Source: Cryobacterium sp. HLT2-28
GTDB taxonomy: Bacteria; Actinomycetota; Actinomycetes; Actinomycetales; Microbacteriaceae
Direction: 5' to 3'
Length of the DNA stretch: 64,000 nt
Assembly (NCBI RefSeq): GCF_004402495.1
Contig: NZ_SOFH01000023.1
Span: 372,001 to 436,000, forward strand
Shown: positions 37,637 to 46,866 of the stretch, one piece after another
How positions within the stretch are numbered: position 1 is the first letter of the stretch
How the letters are laid out: each line of letters begins with the position of its first letter
Notes under the pieces: generated by a model
Database searches by the model: none
The model's input: only the letters and a program-made list of their open reading frames with translations
What the model was told of the DNA's origin: nothing
Made by a program: the position numbers and the translations under genes

Positions 37637-38445
37637 TGACGGATCGGCGCGTTGTTGCGGAGACCGCCGAGTTCACTGCCAGCTACGACCTGTCCCCGGA
37701 CGACGTCGGGGCGCTCACAGTGGAGCTCCTGGCCTCCCTCGCGGGGGCCTGGCCGGAGAAATACCGCTATGTCGGAATCGAAATTGCCGGTGAGAGCCCG
37801 TTCTCCAACATCGCCCGCCATATCGAACGAGTCGTGTTCGAGGCGTCCTTCGGCAATGATGCCGCCCAGATGACGGCCGAATACGGCCCGTACGAGGCAG
37901 GCAGCGTCTTCTTCGTCTCGATCGACCGCTCCACCGGGATGCCGAGCGGCGCGCTCCGGATCATCGGCGATTCCCCGCGGGGCTTCAAGACCCTCAACGA
38001 CGCCCGATCCGCGCCGTTTCACATCCTGCCGGAGGATGTGGCGGAGCAGCACGCCATCGACGACCGGGGCACCCTCTGGGACGTCGGGACGGTCGCCGTC
38101 CTGCCGGGGCACCGCAGCGGCGCGGGCGCCGTCAGCGTGCAGCTCTATCGCGCGATGTACCTCTCCGCGCTGCAGCACGGCATCGACCATCTCGTGTCGA
38201 TCATCGACGCAGTGCCGTTGCGGAAACTGGTCGACTATCTGGGCATCCCGTTCGTTCCGCTCGCAGGCTCGGCGCCCGGACCATATCTGGGGTCTCCGAT
38301 GAGCCAGGCCGTGTACTGTCATGTCCCCGACTTCCAGCCCCGGACGCGACGTCATCGGTGGACGGTGCGGGGATTCCTCGCTCGGAAGGCCCTCTCCCGC
38401 CTGGCCAGGGGCAGCGACGACGACGCGCTCAGCCTGATTTCCTGA
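37636..38445 (+). CDS. LuxI/FeeM-like GNAT N-acyltransferase, putative
   Basis: This protein is 269 residues from the ATG at 37636, with AAGGAG five bases upstream; a TTG at 37633 is in frame but less likely. The central region looks like the autoinducer-synthase branch of the GNAT fold: IERVVFEASFGND, EYGPYEAGSVFFVSID, SGALRIIGDSP, LWDVGTVAVLPGHR and ALQHGIDHLVSIIDAVPLRKLVDYLGIPF. Such enzymes join an acyl chain to an amine (AdoMet in LuxI, amino acids in FeeM). Coupling to a SpeD-like enzyme suggests that the amine is decarboxylated AdoMet or an amino-acid-derived amine (inference). A basic C-terminal helix follows. Confidence 0.65.
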   Translation: MTDRRVVAETAEFTASYDLSPDDVGALTVELLASLAGAWPEKYRYVGIEIAGESPFSNIARHIERVVFEASFGNDAAQMTAEYGPYEAGSVFFVSIDRSTGMPSGALRIIGDSPRGFKTLNDARSAPFHILPEDVAEQHAIDDRGTLWDVGTVAVLPGHRSGAGAVSVQLYRAMYLSALQHGIDHLVSIIDAVPLRKLVDYLGIPFVPLAGSAPGPYLGSPMSQAVYCHVPDFQPRTRRHRWTVRGFLARKALSRLARGSDDDALSLIS

Positions 38446-38497
38446 CCAATCCCGGTTCATCCGCTTCCGCAGCAGGTGCGACCGCGCGCCGGGCATG

Positions 38498-38537
38498 AAA
38501 AAAGGGCCGGCTTCCTGTTTGCACAGGAATCCGGCCC
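38498..38537 (-). terminator. Rho-independent terminator of tRNA-Lys
   Basis: A stem of 7+7 bases with one mismatch (38504-38518 with 38523-38537) is followed on the minus strand by six U residues (38503-38498). It stands five bases after the tRNA CCA end. Confidence 0.88.
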
Positions 38538-38541
38538 TCCA

Positions 38542-38617
<76 letters not shown>

Positions 38618-38733
38618 GTATTTCCGACCCGGGCTGACCCGAACCGACTCTAGAGACTAACATCCCGGACGGCTCCGATGCGAATCGAGACGCAAACCCG
38701 CGAGCCGCTCCCGCAATTACTATTCTTGGACGT

Positions 38734-39564
38734 GTGACCGAGCCCCGAACGTTTTCCCTGGACGACGACCTTGCCCTCGCGACCCACCTCGCCGACGTGG
38801 CCGACGCCATCTCCCGGGAGCGGTTCACCGCCCTGGACCTGGTCGTCACCGAGAAGCCGGACCGCACTCCCGTGACGGATGCCGACCAGGCCGTGGAACG
38901 CGCCATCCGTGCCGCACTGGCCGAGCACCGTCCGACCGACGGTATTCTCGGCGAGGAATACGGCGCCGAAGGCACAACCGAACGGCAATGGATCATCGAC
39001 CCCATCGACGGCACCGCCGGCTTCCTCCGTGGAATCCCGATCTGGGGCACCCTCATTTCCCTGGCCGTGGACGGGGTTCCCGTCGTCGGAATGGTCAGCG
39101 CGCCGGCGCTCGGCAAGCGGTGGTGGGCGCGCACGGGCGGCGGGGCCTGGATGACCGACGAGCGCACGCCCGGCGCGGCCCCCACCAGGCTGCACGTCTC
39201 CGGCGTGACGACCCTGGACCACGCCTCGCTGAGCTACAACAGTATCCAGCAGTGGGACCAGGCCGGGGAGCTTGACGCCCTCGTCCGCCTCTCCCGGCAG
39301 GTCTGGCGCACGCGCGCCTACGGCGACATGTGGTCCTACATGCTGCTGGCCGAGGGACTCCTCGACATCGCGGGCGAATTCGATCTCAAACCATACGACA
39401 TGGCGGCCCTCGTCCCCATCGTGCAGGAGGCCGGCGGCCGATTCACCTCCGTCGACGGCAGGGACGGCCCCTGGCACGGCAGTGCCCTGGCCACGAACGG
39501 TCTGCTGCACGAGGCGACGCTGAGCACCCTCGGTCTCGTCGAACCCGCAACCCTCATCCCCTAG
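38734..39564 (+). CDS. hisN: Inositol monophosphatase-family phosphatase (HisN-like)
   Basis: This protein is 276 residues from the GTG at 38734. Mg-binding motifs of the family are intact: LGEEYG, IIDPIDGTAGFLRG (about residues 86-99) and KPYDMAALVPIV with the last Asp. RAYGDMWSYMLLAEG resembles actinobacterial histidinol-phosphatase HisN, but inositol-phosphatase or other activity is possible. TATTCT at 38721-38726 ends seven bases before the GTG, so the transcript is probably leaderless. Its stop overlaps the next start by one base. Confidence 0.88.
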   Translation: MTEPRTFSLDDDLALATHLADVADAISRERFTALDLVVTEKPDRTPVTDADQAVERAIRAALAEHRPTDGILGEEYGAEGTTERQWIIDPIDGTAGFLRGIPIWGTLISLAVDGVPVVGMVSAPALGKRWWARTGGGAWMTDERTPGAAPTRLHVSGVTTLDHASLSYNSIQQWDQAGELDALVRLSRQVWRTRAYGDMWSYMLLAEGLLDIAGEFDLKPYDMAALVPIVQEAGGRFTSVDGRDGPWHGSALATNGLLHEATLSTLGLVEPATLIP

Positions 39565-40061
39565 TGCCGGCCGGCAGGCATCGCCCGGCGGCGGCCCGGA
39601 TCGGAGCGCTGATCGGCGCCGCCCTCACCCTCACCGGCTGCAGCGCGGTCGCGGACCTGTTGCCGGCGGCGCCCCCGAGTGCGACAACCACCACCCAGCG
39701 GGCCGTCACACGCATCGCACCGCGTTTGGCGGTCGCCGATTGCCTGGACGACCTCGACGCCGCCTCCCCCGCCGGATTTCCGATCGTCCCGTGCGGCGCC
39801 CCGCACGGCTACGAGGTCTACGCGATCATTCCCGTCCCGGGTGACGACTTCCCCGGTGACGACGCGGTCACGGCCGCGGCGGAGTCGGGCTGCGCCACTT
39901 CGTTCGATGCCTTCGCGGGAATCGCCTACCGCGGTTCGACTCTCGACTTCGCTTACCTCACGCCGACGGATGCGACCTGGGCCGACGACCACGTCGTGAC
40001 CTGCGTGATCTACGACCCGGCCGGCGCGGTGGCCGGCACTCTGACGGATGCCGCCCGCTGA
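39564..40061 (+). CDS. Secreted lipoprotein with septum-formation-like domain
   Basis: This protein is 165 residues from the GTG at 39564, overlapping the upstream stop (TAGTG). The signal peptide ends in the lipobox LTGC (about Cys26). The mature part has four spaced Cys (VADCLDD, IVPCGAPHGYEVY, ESGCATSF, VVTCVIYD) and resembles the septum formation (DUF4190-associated) domain of actinobacterial lipoproteins. It is attached to the outer face of the membrane; the role is unknown. Confidence 0.72.
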   Translation: MPAGRHRPAAARIGALIGAALTLTGCSAVADLLPAAPPSATTTTQRAVTRIAPRLAVADCLDDLDAASPAGFPIVPCGAPHGYEVYAIIPVPGDDFPGDDAVTAAAESGCATSFDAFAGIAYRGSTLDFAYLTPTDATWADDHVVTCVIYDPAGAVAGTLTDAAR

Positions 40062-40098
40062 GTGACCGGGACTCCCGAGGGAACCGTACTCTGGGAAC

Positions 40099-40569
40099 AT
40101 GAGGATCAATGCCTTCACTGATGTGTGCCTGCGGGTGGCCATGCTCCTGGCCGCAGCGCCGGACGGCGTACTGCTCACCTCACGCGTCATCGCCGACGGC
40201 GTCGACACCCCGTACAACCATGTCAGCAAGGCGATCATCCGGCTGCGGGAGCTGCAGGTCGTCGACGTGGTTCGGGGCCGGTTCGGCGGGGTGCGCATCA
40301 GCCCAACGGGCCGAGAGACCACTGTCGGCGCTCTCATGCGCCGACTGGACACCCGTGCCGACGTGGCAGACTGCGAGACCCCTCACGGGGACTGCCCGCT
40401 CAGCGGCGGCTGCGGCCTCCGCGCAGCCCTGCGGCGGGCGCGGGAGGCCTTCTACTCCGAACTGGACGACACGACGATCTCCAGCCTCGTCCCTCGTCGA
40501 GGGTCAGGACCCGTCGCCCTGACTTTGAGCACAATGATCGGCAACGCGCCGGAGGACCGGGCGCGTTGA
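40099..40569 (+). CDS. nsrR: Nitric-oxide-sensing repressor NsrR (Rrf2 family)
   Basis: This 156-residue protein is an Rrf2 winged-helix protein (AFTDVCLRVAMLLAAAPDG, NHVSKAIIRLRELQVVDVVRG) with cluster cysteines Cys92, Cys99 and Cys105 (DCETPHGDC, SGGC), close to the spacing in Streptomyces NsrR. The [4Fe-4S] cluster reacts with NO and releases the repressor from DNA. TACTCT ends six bases before the ATG, suggesting a leaderless transcript. It sits directly upstream of hmp, whose promoter has an NsrR-type operator. Confidence 0.94.
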   Translation: MRINAFTDVCLRVAMLLAAAPDGVLLTSRVIADGVDTPYNHVSKAIIRLRELQVVDVVRGRFGGVRISPTGRETTVGALMRRLDTRADVADCETPHGDCPLSGGCGLRAALRRAREAFYSELDDTTISSLVPRRGSGPVALTLSTMIGNAPEDRAR

Positions 40570-40594
40570 GCATCCGTTTGAACCCGAAAGCCGC

Positions 40595-40619
40595 AAATTG
40601 GCATTTCAGATGCTAGTTT
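40595..40619. promoter_or_regulatory. NsrR operator upstream of hmp
   Basis: An imperfect 12-1-12 palindrome is centred on 40607: left arm AAATTGGCATTT, right arm AGATGCTAGTTT, with nine of twelve pairs matching. The GGCAT/ATGC core and the single central base fit known NsrR sites. It lies 35 bases before the hmp ATG. Confidence 0.72.
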
Positions 40620-40654
40620 GAGAGGCATCCCCTCACCCCTCTCAAGGAGCCGGC

Positions 40655-41833
40655 ATGCTGTCACCCCAGTCCCTTCCCCTGATCACCGCGACGCTGCCGA
40701 TCGTCGGTGAACGCATGCCCGGTATCGCCGAGAACTTCTATGGCCGCATGCTCACCGCCCACCCCGAACTCTTCGACGGCCTCTTCAGCCGCTCCAACCA
40801 GAAGAGCGGAACCCAGCAGCAGGCCCTGGCGGGCAGTATCGCCGTCTTCGCCACCTACCTGGTCACGAACCCGGACACCACCCCGGAGGCGATGCTCTCC
40901 CGGATCGCCCACAAACACGTCTCCCTCGACATCCGCCCCGAGCAGTACGACCTCGTCTACCGGTACCTCTTCGAGGCCATCGCCGAGGAGCTCAGCGACG
41001 TGATCACCGCCGAGATCGCCGCGGCCTGGACCGAGGTCTACTGGCTGATGGCGCACGCCCTGATCAAGCTGGAGAAGGGTCTCTATGCCGGCGCGGCCAG
41101 CGACAAGCCGCTCGCCCCCTGGGTCGTGACTGGGAAGGTGGCGGCCGGCACCGATGCGATCACGTTCACCCTCGAACCCGCCGACGACACCCCGGTCACG
41201 CCGAGCCTGCCCGGGCAGTACGTCAGCGTCACCGTGCGGATGCCCGACGGCATCCGCCAGGTGCGCCAGTATTCCCTCTCCGCGGGGACAGCGACGACTC
41301 GGGTCTTCACGACCAAGCTGGACGCCGACGGCGAGGTCTCCCCCGCGCTGCACCGCGACGTACAGGTCGGCGACACCCTGATCCTCTCCAACCCGTGCGG
41401 CGACATCACTTTGGCCGACGGCGACACCCCGCTCGTCCTGGCCTCGGCCGGCATCGGCTGCACCCCGAGCGCCTCCATTCTGCGGTCGCTCGTGGACAGT
41501 GCATCCAAGCGCGAGGTGCTGGTCCTGCACGCGGAGAGCTCCCTGGAGAGCTGGGCGCTGCGCGACCAGATGCGTGAGGACGTCGCCCTTCTCGAGACGG
41601 CCGAGCTGGAACTGTGGCTGGAAACCCCGAGCCTCGATACCCCGAACGACGGCACCCACGACGGCTTCATGTCCCTGAGGAATGTGGCGATCCCCGAGAA
41701 CGCGTCGGTCTACCTGTGCGGCCCGCTGCCGTTCATGCGCAGTCTCCGGGCCCAGGCGCTGGAGTCCGGCGTTCCGGCCGAACGCATCCACTACGAGATC
41801 TTCGGCCCCGACCTCTGGCTCGCGAGCGTCTGA
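40655..41833 (+). CDS. hmp: Flavohemoglobin / nitric oxide dioxygenase
   Basis: This 392-residue protein has an N-terminal globin domain (1-135, proximal His88 in AHKHVSL, YLF and EVYWLMA helices) and a C-terminal FAD/NAD(P)H reductase (RQYSLSAG for FAD, SAGIGCTPSASILRSL for the nucleotide, YLCGPLPFMRSL, and the C-terminal EIFGPDLW). It oxidises NO to nitrate. CAAGGAG precedes the ATG. It is controlled by NsrR encoded just upstream. Confidence 0.96.
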   Translation: MLSPQSLPLITATLPIVGERMPGIAENFYGRMLTAHPELFDGLFSRSNQKSGTQQQALAGSIAVFATYLVTNPDTTPEAMLSRIAHKHVSLDIRPEQYDLVYRYLFEAIAEELSDVITAEIAAAWTEVYWLMAHALIKLEKGLYAGAASDKPLAPWVVTGKVAAGTDAITFTLEPADDTPVTPSLPGQYVSVTVRMPDGIRQVRQYSLSAGTATTRVFTTKLDADGEVSPALHRDVQVGDTLILSNPCGDITLADGDTPLVLASAGIGCTPSASILRSLVDSASKREVLVLHAESSLESWALRDQMREDVALLETAELELWLETPSLDTPNDGTHDGFMSLRNVAIPENASVYLCGPLPFMRSLRAQALESGVPAERIHYEIFGPDLWLASV

Positions 41834-41837
41834 CCCG

Positions 41838-43562
41838 TCAGGCCTTGCCCTCCCACTGAGTGCCGTCGAGGTCGCCGCGCAGGGTGCCGGTGGCCTCGTC
41901 GACGGCCGCACCGACAGTGTCGGCGAACCGCTCAGGCGGGAACCTCCCGTTCAGCCCGTAGTCGCGCAGGTGGTCCTTCACCGGCCCCTTCATCTCGGCG
42001 AAGATGAGGGTGATCCCGCGGGAGGCGAGGAAGTCGTCGAGTTCGAGCAACTCGTCGACGGCGGTTGTGTCGATGTCGGTGATCGGCTCGGCCGCGAGGA
42101 TGACAGTGCGCACCCCGTTGCCGGCCGCGGTCACCGTCGCCCGCACGTAGTCGTCGAAGATCCCTCCATTGGCGAAGAAGAGGGGCGCGTCGAAGCGCAC
42201 GATCACGATGCCGGGCAGCCGCTCACCGTCGGGGTGCCTGGACAGGTCGTGGTAGCCGCGAAGACCGCGAACGCGGCCGAGTTCGGCCCGGTATGGCCGC
42301 CAGGCATGGCTGACGAAGGCTCCCAGCGACAGCACGATCGCCACGGCGATGCCCTCGATCACCCCGACCACCAGCACGCCCAGGAACGCGGCGAGCGAAA
42401 GCGCCGCATCGACCTTGTTCATCCGGACCAGCGCGACCAGACCCCTGACATCGATCAGCCCCGCTGCAGCGACCATGACCACGGCGGCGATGGTCGCCGC
42501 CGGCAGGTACCCGGTCAGGCCGGGCGCGAGCAGCATGAACGCCAGGATGAGCACGGCCCCGACCACACCGGTCAACTGGGTGCGTGACCCTGCCTTCTCC
42601 GCCACGGGCGTGCGCGACGACGACGCCGAAATGGGGAAGCCGCCGAGCAGGCCGGCTGCGATGTTCGACGCCCCGATCGCCGCCATCTCCTGACTGCCGT
42701 CGACGTTCTCCCCCCGGCGGGCCGCGAACGTGCGCGACAGCACAGCGGTGTCGGCGAAGGCGATGAGCGCGATCCCCAGGGCCGGGGCGATCAACGCGGC
42801 GACATCCGCCCAGTCCAGTCCGCCGAGCGCAGGCGCCGGGAGTCCCTTCGGCAGCGCCCCGACCACGCGCACGACATCCTGGAACCCGAAGAGAACGGTG
42901 AGGACCGTGGCGAGCACCACAGCGACCAGCACCCCGGGGATGCGGGTCCGGCCCCGGGAGAACACCACGATCAGGCCCAGCGAACCGAGCCCGAACAGCA
43001 GGGCAATCGGGTTGATCCGGCCACCAACGATGGCGGACACGATGGCGACGGCGTCGCCGGCGGGCGACGCCGACTCGATCGAGAAGCCGAGGAACGCCGG
43101 CAGCTGGGAGACGATGACCAGCAGGGCCAGGGCGTTGAGGTAACCGACCCGGATCGGCTTCGAGAGCAGGTCGGTCACGAATCCGAGGCGCAGGACCCCG
43201 CCGAGCAGCAGCACCAACCCGACCATGATCGCGAGAAGCCCGGCCAGGGCGACGGCTCGCCCGTCATCGCCGAGGGAGAGCGGCAGGATCGCGGCCGCGA
43301 TGATCGGGGCCAGCGCCGAATCCGGGCCGAGGACCAGCACCCGGGACGGCCCGAATACGGCGTAGGCAGCCAACGGGATGATCGTGGCATACAGGCCGGT
43401 GGCCGGCGGGAGTCCCGCAACCTCCGCGTAGCCGATACCCACCGGGATGAGCAGAGCGGTCAGGACCGCGCCCGCACGGAGATCCGGAAACAGCCACGCG
43501 CGCCGGTAACCCAGCGCCGTATCGATCCCGGGCACCCATCTCCGCAGCCACTTCGCAGCCAT
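41838..43562 (-). CDS. SulP/SLC26-family anion transporter with STAS domain
   Basis: This protein is 574 residues from the ATG at 43562 (GAGAGGAG upstream). About 11-12 membrane helices begin with PDLRAGAVLTALLIPVGIGY, the SulP motif, followed by AGLPPATGLYATIIP. A cytoplasmic STAS domain (about 440-560) contains ITDIDTTAVDELLELDDF. The likely substrate is sulfate or another small anion or bicarbonate. It is convergent with hmp with a four-base gap, so transcription may collide. Confidence 0.92.
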   Translation of the reverse strand: MAAKWLRRWVPGIDTALGYRRAWLFPDLRAGAVLTALLIPVGIGYAEVAGLPPATGLYATIIPLAAYAVFGPSRVLVLGPDSALAPIIAAAILPLSLGDDGRAVALAGLLAIMVGLVLLLGGVLRLGFVTDLLSKPIRVGYLNALALLVIVSQLPAFLGFSIESASPAGDAVAIVSAIVGGRINPIALLFGLGSLGLIVVFSRGRTRIPGVLVAVVLATVLTVLFGFQDVVRVVGALPKGLPAPALGGLDWADVAALIAPALGIALIAFADTAVLSRTFAARRGENVDGSQEMAAIGASNIAAGLLGGFPISASSSRTPVAEKAGSRTQLTGVVGAVLILAFMLLAPGLTGYLPAATIAAVVMVAAAGLIDVRGLVALVRMNKVDAALSLAAFLGVLVVGVIEGIAVAIVLSLGAFVSHAWRPYRAELGRVRGLRGYHDLSRHPDGERLPGIVIVRFDAPLFFANGGIFDDYVRATVTAAGNGVRTVILAAEPITDIDTTAVDELLELDDFLASRGITLIFAEMKGPVKDHLRDYGLNGRFPPERFADTVGAAVDEATGTLRGDLDGTQWEGKA

Positions 43563-43738
43563 GCAGCTCCTCTCACGGCCCATTGTGGCGCATCGGCGTG
43601 CTTCCCTCACCGACCGCTGGGGAATTGGGTGCCGACCTGCGACATTTCCGGCCCCGGCTCGCGAACGTCGTCTGACGTTCATCCGGAGTCTCGACGAACG
43701 GCGTCGGGGCGACTTGCCGCGTTCCTACCGTGGGCACC

Positions 43739-46225
43739 ATGAGAATAAAGACATCCACCGGGCTGGTCGCCCTCATCGTGCTCGGCCTCGTCGGCGGGAT
43801 TGCCGCGGCCGCGATCGTCCCCACCGTAGCCGGGCCACAGGCGGACGGAACGGCCGTCACGCCCGTGGGCCAGCGGGTCACGCCGACGGGTCGCCAGACC
43901 AGTCTGGGCGATCTCCCCCTGAACTCCGCTCTCTCCCCGGACGGGAAGACACTGCTCGTGACCAACAACGGGCAGGGCACGCAATCCCTGCAGGTGGTGG
44001 ATGTGGCCGCTGGCACGGTCACGCAGACCATTCCGTATTCCTCCCCCGAGTCCCTCTACATGGGGCTCGCCTGGAGCCACGACGGCACGAAGGCCTTCGC
44101 GAGTGCCGCAGCCAACTCCAAGATCCGCACCTACTCGTATGCCGGAGGCGTCCTCACGGAGGGCGCCTCCCTTCCGCTGCCCACCACCGCGCCCGACGGC
44201 ACCGCCCTCAATCTCTTCCCGGCCGGCCTGGCGCTGACCCCCGACGGCACACACCTGGTCGTCGCCGACCAGCTCGCCGACGCGGTCTCCGTGGTCGATC
44301 TCGGCTCCGGCGCCGTCACGACGACCCCGGTCGGCCACCGTCCGCTCTGGGTGACGCTGGCCGCGGACGGACTCACCGCTTATGTGACCAACCAGGGTGC
44401 CGCAACCGTGTCGGTGGTCACCCTTGCCGGCGGCGTACCGGCCACAACGGGCACCCTCGCGACCGGGCTGCACCCGAACAAGTCGGTACTGGCCCCGGAT
44501 GCCGCCCACCTCTATGTCTCCGACGGGGACGCCGACACAGTCTCCGTCATCGACCTCGCCGCCGGCACCACGTCTTCGATCAGCGTGGCGCCCACGGCGG
44601 ACTCACCGATCGGGTCGAATCCCACCGGGCTGGCCCTCAACGCCGACGGATCGAAGCTCTTCGTGAGCAACTCGGGCAACAACGACGTGGCGGTCGTCGA
44701 CCTCGGCACGCGGACCGTGGACGGGGTCGTTCCCGTGGGCTGGTATCCCACTTCCCTCTCCTTCGCCGACGGCCGGCTGCACACCACCAACGCCAAGGGC
44801 CTGGGCGCCGGACCCAACGACGGTTCCGGACATCCTGACCCCGAGTCGAGTGCGGCGACGGCGGAGAACCAGTACAGCGGCTCGATGATCACCGGCACGC
44901 TGAGCAGTTTCGAGGTTCCCGCCGCCGCGGACCTCAAGCGGGCGACCCGGCAGGTCGCCAGCAACAACCGGTCCGCGGAGGCGGAGGGGGAGGTGATCCC
45001 CCGCAAGCCCGGCCAGGACAGCCCGATCAAGCATGTGATCTACGTCGTCAAGGAGAACCGCACCTACGACCAGGTGCTCGGAAGCATCGGCAGGGGCAAC
45101 GGGGACCCGTCCTTGAATCTCTTCGGCGACGAATCGGCTCCGAACGTTCGCGCGCTGTCGAAGCAGTTCACCACCATTGACAATTTCTATGCGGATGCGG
45201 AGGTCAGCGCGAACGGCTGGAACTGGGTCGCGTCGGCGAACTCGAACCCCTACGCCGAGCAGATGTGGCCGGCCAACTACTCCGGCCGGAAGGCCCCGTA
45301 CCCCAGCGAGAACGCCGACCCCGAGATCGCGGCGCAGGAACCCGATAACACGTATGTCTGGCAGCGCCTCGCCCAGGCCGGTGTCAGCTTCCGCAACTAC
45401 GGCTTCTTCGTCGGCCTGGCCGGAGGGCAGGCCAAAGCTCAGGACCCGGTGCTCGACGCCCAGACCGACCATGACTACCGGGGCTATGACCTCTCCTGCC
45501 CTGATTCCGCGGGCACCTTCGCACCGCTGAAGGCGGACTGCGGGTCACCCCGGATCGACGAGTGGTCCAGGGACTTCGCCGCCAACGTCGCCGCAGGCAC
45601 CGTGCCGACGGTGCAGTTCGTTCGACTCCCCAACGACCACACCCAGGCCACCCGGGCGGGCAAACCGACCCCGAAGGCCTACGTGGCCGACAACGACTTC
45701 GCCCTCGGCCAGCTGGTCGACACAGTGTCGCACTCCCGGATCTGGGGGGACACCGCCATCTTCGTCACCGAGGACGACGCCCAGAACGGCCCGGACCACG
45801 TCGACGCCCACCGCACCGTGGCACTGGCGATCAGCCCGTACACCCAGACCGGGAAGGTGGATTCCACCTTCTACAGCACCGCCTCGATGGTCCACACCGT
45901 CGGACTGCTCGCGGGCATCCAGCCGATGACCCAATTCGACGCGTTCGCGACGCCGATGAGCGCGTCGTTCACCTCGACCGCCGACAACAACCCGTATTCG
46001 GCGATCAGGCCGAGCTACGACATGACCACGGTCAACGGTGCGAACGCTCCGCTGGCCGGAGCGGTCGAAGGGCAGAACACGGATACCGAGGACAAGATCG
46101 ACGAGCAGCTGTACAACCGGGCCATCTGGAAATCGGTGCGCGGAGCCGGTTCGGAAATGCCGGCGCCGAAGCACGACATCATCGGCTCCGGTGCGGCAGC
46201 CGGAACGGACGACGACGACAACTGA
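43739..46225 (+). CDS. Exported beta-propeller / phosphoesterase fusion (YncE-like plus acid-phosphatase-like)
   Basis: This protein is 828 residues from the ATG at 43739; TACCGT seven bases upstream suggests a leaderless transcript. An N-terminal hydrophobic segment (residues 8-28) gives export or anchoring. Residues 60 to about 390 are YVTN-type propeller blades (NSALSPDGKTLLVTNNG, PAGLALTPDGTHLVVADQ, TGLALNADGSKLFVSNSGN). The C-terminal half is a phosphoesterase domain (IYVVKENRTYDQVLG, FTTIDNFYADAEVSANGWNW, IFVTEDDAQNGPDHVDAHR). The substrate is unknown. Confidence 0.9.
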   Translation: MRIKTSTGLVALIVLGLVGGIAAAAIVPTVAGPQADGTAVTPVGQRVTPTGRQTSLGDLPLNSALSPDGKTLLVTNNGQGTQSLQVVDVAAGTVTQTIPYSSPESLYMGLAWSHDGTKAFASAAANSKIRTYSYAGGVLTEGASLPLPTTAPDGTALNLFPAGLALTPDGTHLVVADQLADAVSVVDLGSGAVTTTPVGHRPLWVTLAADGLTAYVTNQGAATVSVVTLAGGVPATTGTLATGLHPNKSVLAPDAAHLYVSDGDADTVSVIDLAAGTTSSISVAPTADSPIGSNPTGLALNADGSKLFVSNSGNNDVAVVDLGTRTVDGVVPVGWYPTSLSFADGRLHTTNAKGLGAGPNDGSGHPDPESSAATAENQYSGSMITGTLSSFEVPAAADLKRATRQVASNNRSAEAEGEVIPRKPGQDSPIKHVIYVVKENRTYDQVLGSIGRGNGDPSLNLFGDESAPNVRALSKQFTTIDNFYADAEVSANGWNWVASANSNPYAEQMWPANYSGRKAPYPSENADPEIAAQEPDNTYVWQRLAQAGVSFRNYGFFVGLAGGQAKAQDPVLDAQTDHDYRGYDLSCPDSAGTFAPLKADCGSPRIDEWSRDFAANVAAGTVPTVQFVRLPNDHTQATRAGKPTPKAYVADNDFALGQLVDTVSHSRIWGDTAIFVTEDDAQNGPDHVDAHRTVALAISPYTQTGKVDSTFYSTASMVHTVGLLAGIQPMTQFDAFATPMSASFTSTADNNPYSAIRPSYDMTTVNGANAPLAGAVEGQNTDTEDKIDEQLYNRAIWKSVRGAGSEMPAPKHDIIGSGAAAGTDDDDN

Positions 46226-46229
46226 CCGA

Positions 46230-46275
46230 CGACGAGAAAGGCCCGGATCCCTGGGGATCCGGGCCTTTCTCGTCG
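46230..46275 (+). terminator. Strong hairpin terminator between the phosphoesterase gene and ssrA
   Basis: A perfect 21-base stem (46230-46250 with 46255-46275) with a four-base loop starts four bases after the phosphoesterase stop. It can act in both directions and also lies 50 bases beyond the 3' end of tmRNA. Confidence 0.9.
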
Positions 46276-46326
46276 ACCCTCGAGTCGACGTCCTCGGAAG
46301 AGGCAACAGCGTGAGATAGCGACCGA

Positions 46327-46701
46327 TGGTGGAGATGCGGGGAATTGAACCCCGGTCCACTGCTGTGGTCATATGCCTTCTACGGGTGTATCCAGTGAAA
46401 TCGTTCTACTCGGCTCCGGAATTTGACACTGTCATCTACTCCGACGAGCCCAGCCCTCGTTCAAGTCCCCCTACACCCCGCGGCTCAGAGTAGGAGCAAG
46501 CTCTCTCAATGACGTCAGGATCCGGGTAGAGAGCATTCCCGGTCTGGCGGACTTCTTAGTGCGCTCGCTTAGGCAGCGAGGGCGAAGTCAGTGCGGTTTG
46601 AATTGGCACTTATTGTTTTGCAGAGATCGTTTACGAGATAACCCTGCATCCTCGACCCGCTTCTCATAATTGCGCAGGCAATGTCGAAACCGATCATCCC
46701 C
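46327..46701 (-). ncRNA. ssrA: tmRNA
   Basis: This transfer-messenger RNA is 375 bases. The 5' GGGGATG (46701-46695) pairs with CATCTCC near the 3' end, followed by ACCA (CCA at 46329-46327). The T arm contains GGTTCAATTCC, and GATCGGTTTCGAC is the conserved 5' segment. The tag reading frame is 46607-46569 and encodes ANSNRTDFALAA then a stop, typical of actinobacteria. It rescues stalled ribosomes with SmpB, encoded upstream on the same strand. Confidence 0.95.
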
Positions 46702-46752
46702 ATACGCACTCAGTGCCGTCGCACGGCATGGCCGTCGCGGCAATCGAGTGGG

Positions 46753-46780
46753 TCACTATCACACGCTGTTGAGTTTCCAA
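46753..46780 (-). promoter_or_regulatory. Weak candidate promoter of ssrA
   Basis: TTGGAA (46780-46775), 16 bases and TAGTGA (46758-46753) read on the minus strand. They would leave a 5' leader of about 45 bases, removable by RNase P, before the mature tmRNA end. Confidence 0.33.
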
Positions 46781-46866
46781 GGCCGCGCGAGACGTTCCGG
46801 AGAACACCCCGTGCAGCCTTTAACTCTACAACAGAAACACTCCCCCGTCGAGACCCGGGGCGTGCC

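Noticed and set aside
43640-43735. A second PHO box before the beta-propeller phosphoesterase
   Set aside because: Only isolated GTTC-type cores are present, without consecutive 11-base units.
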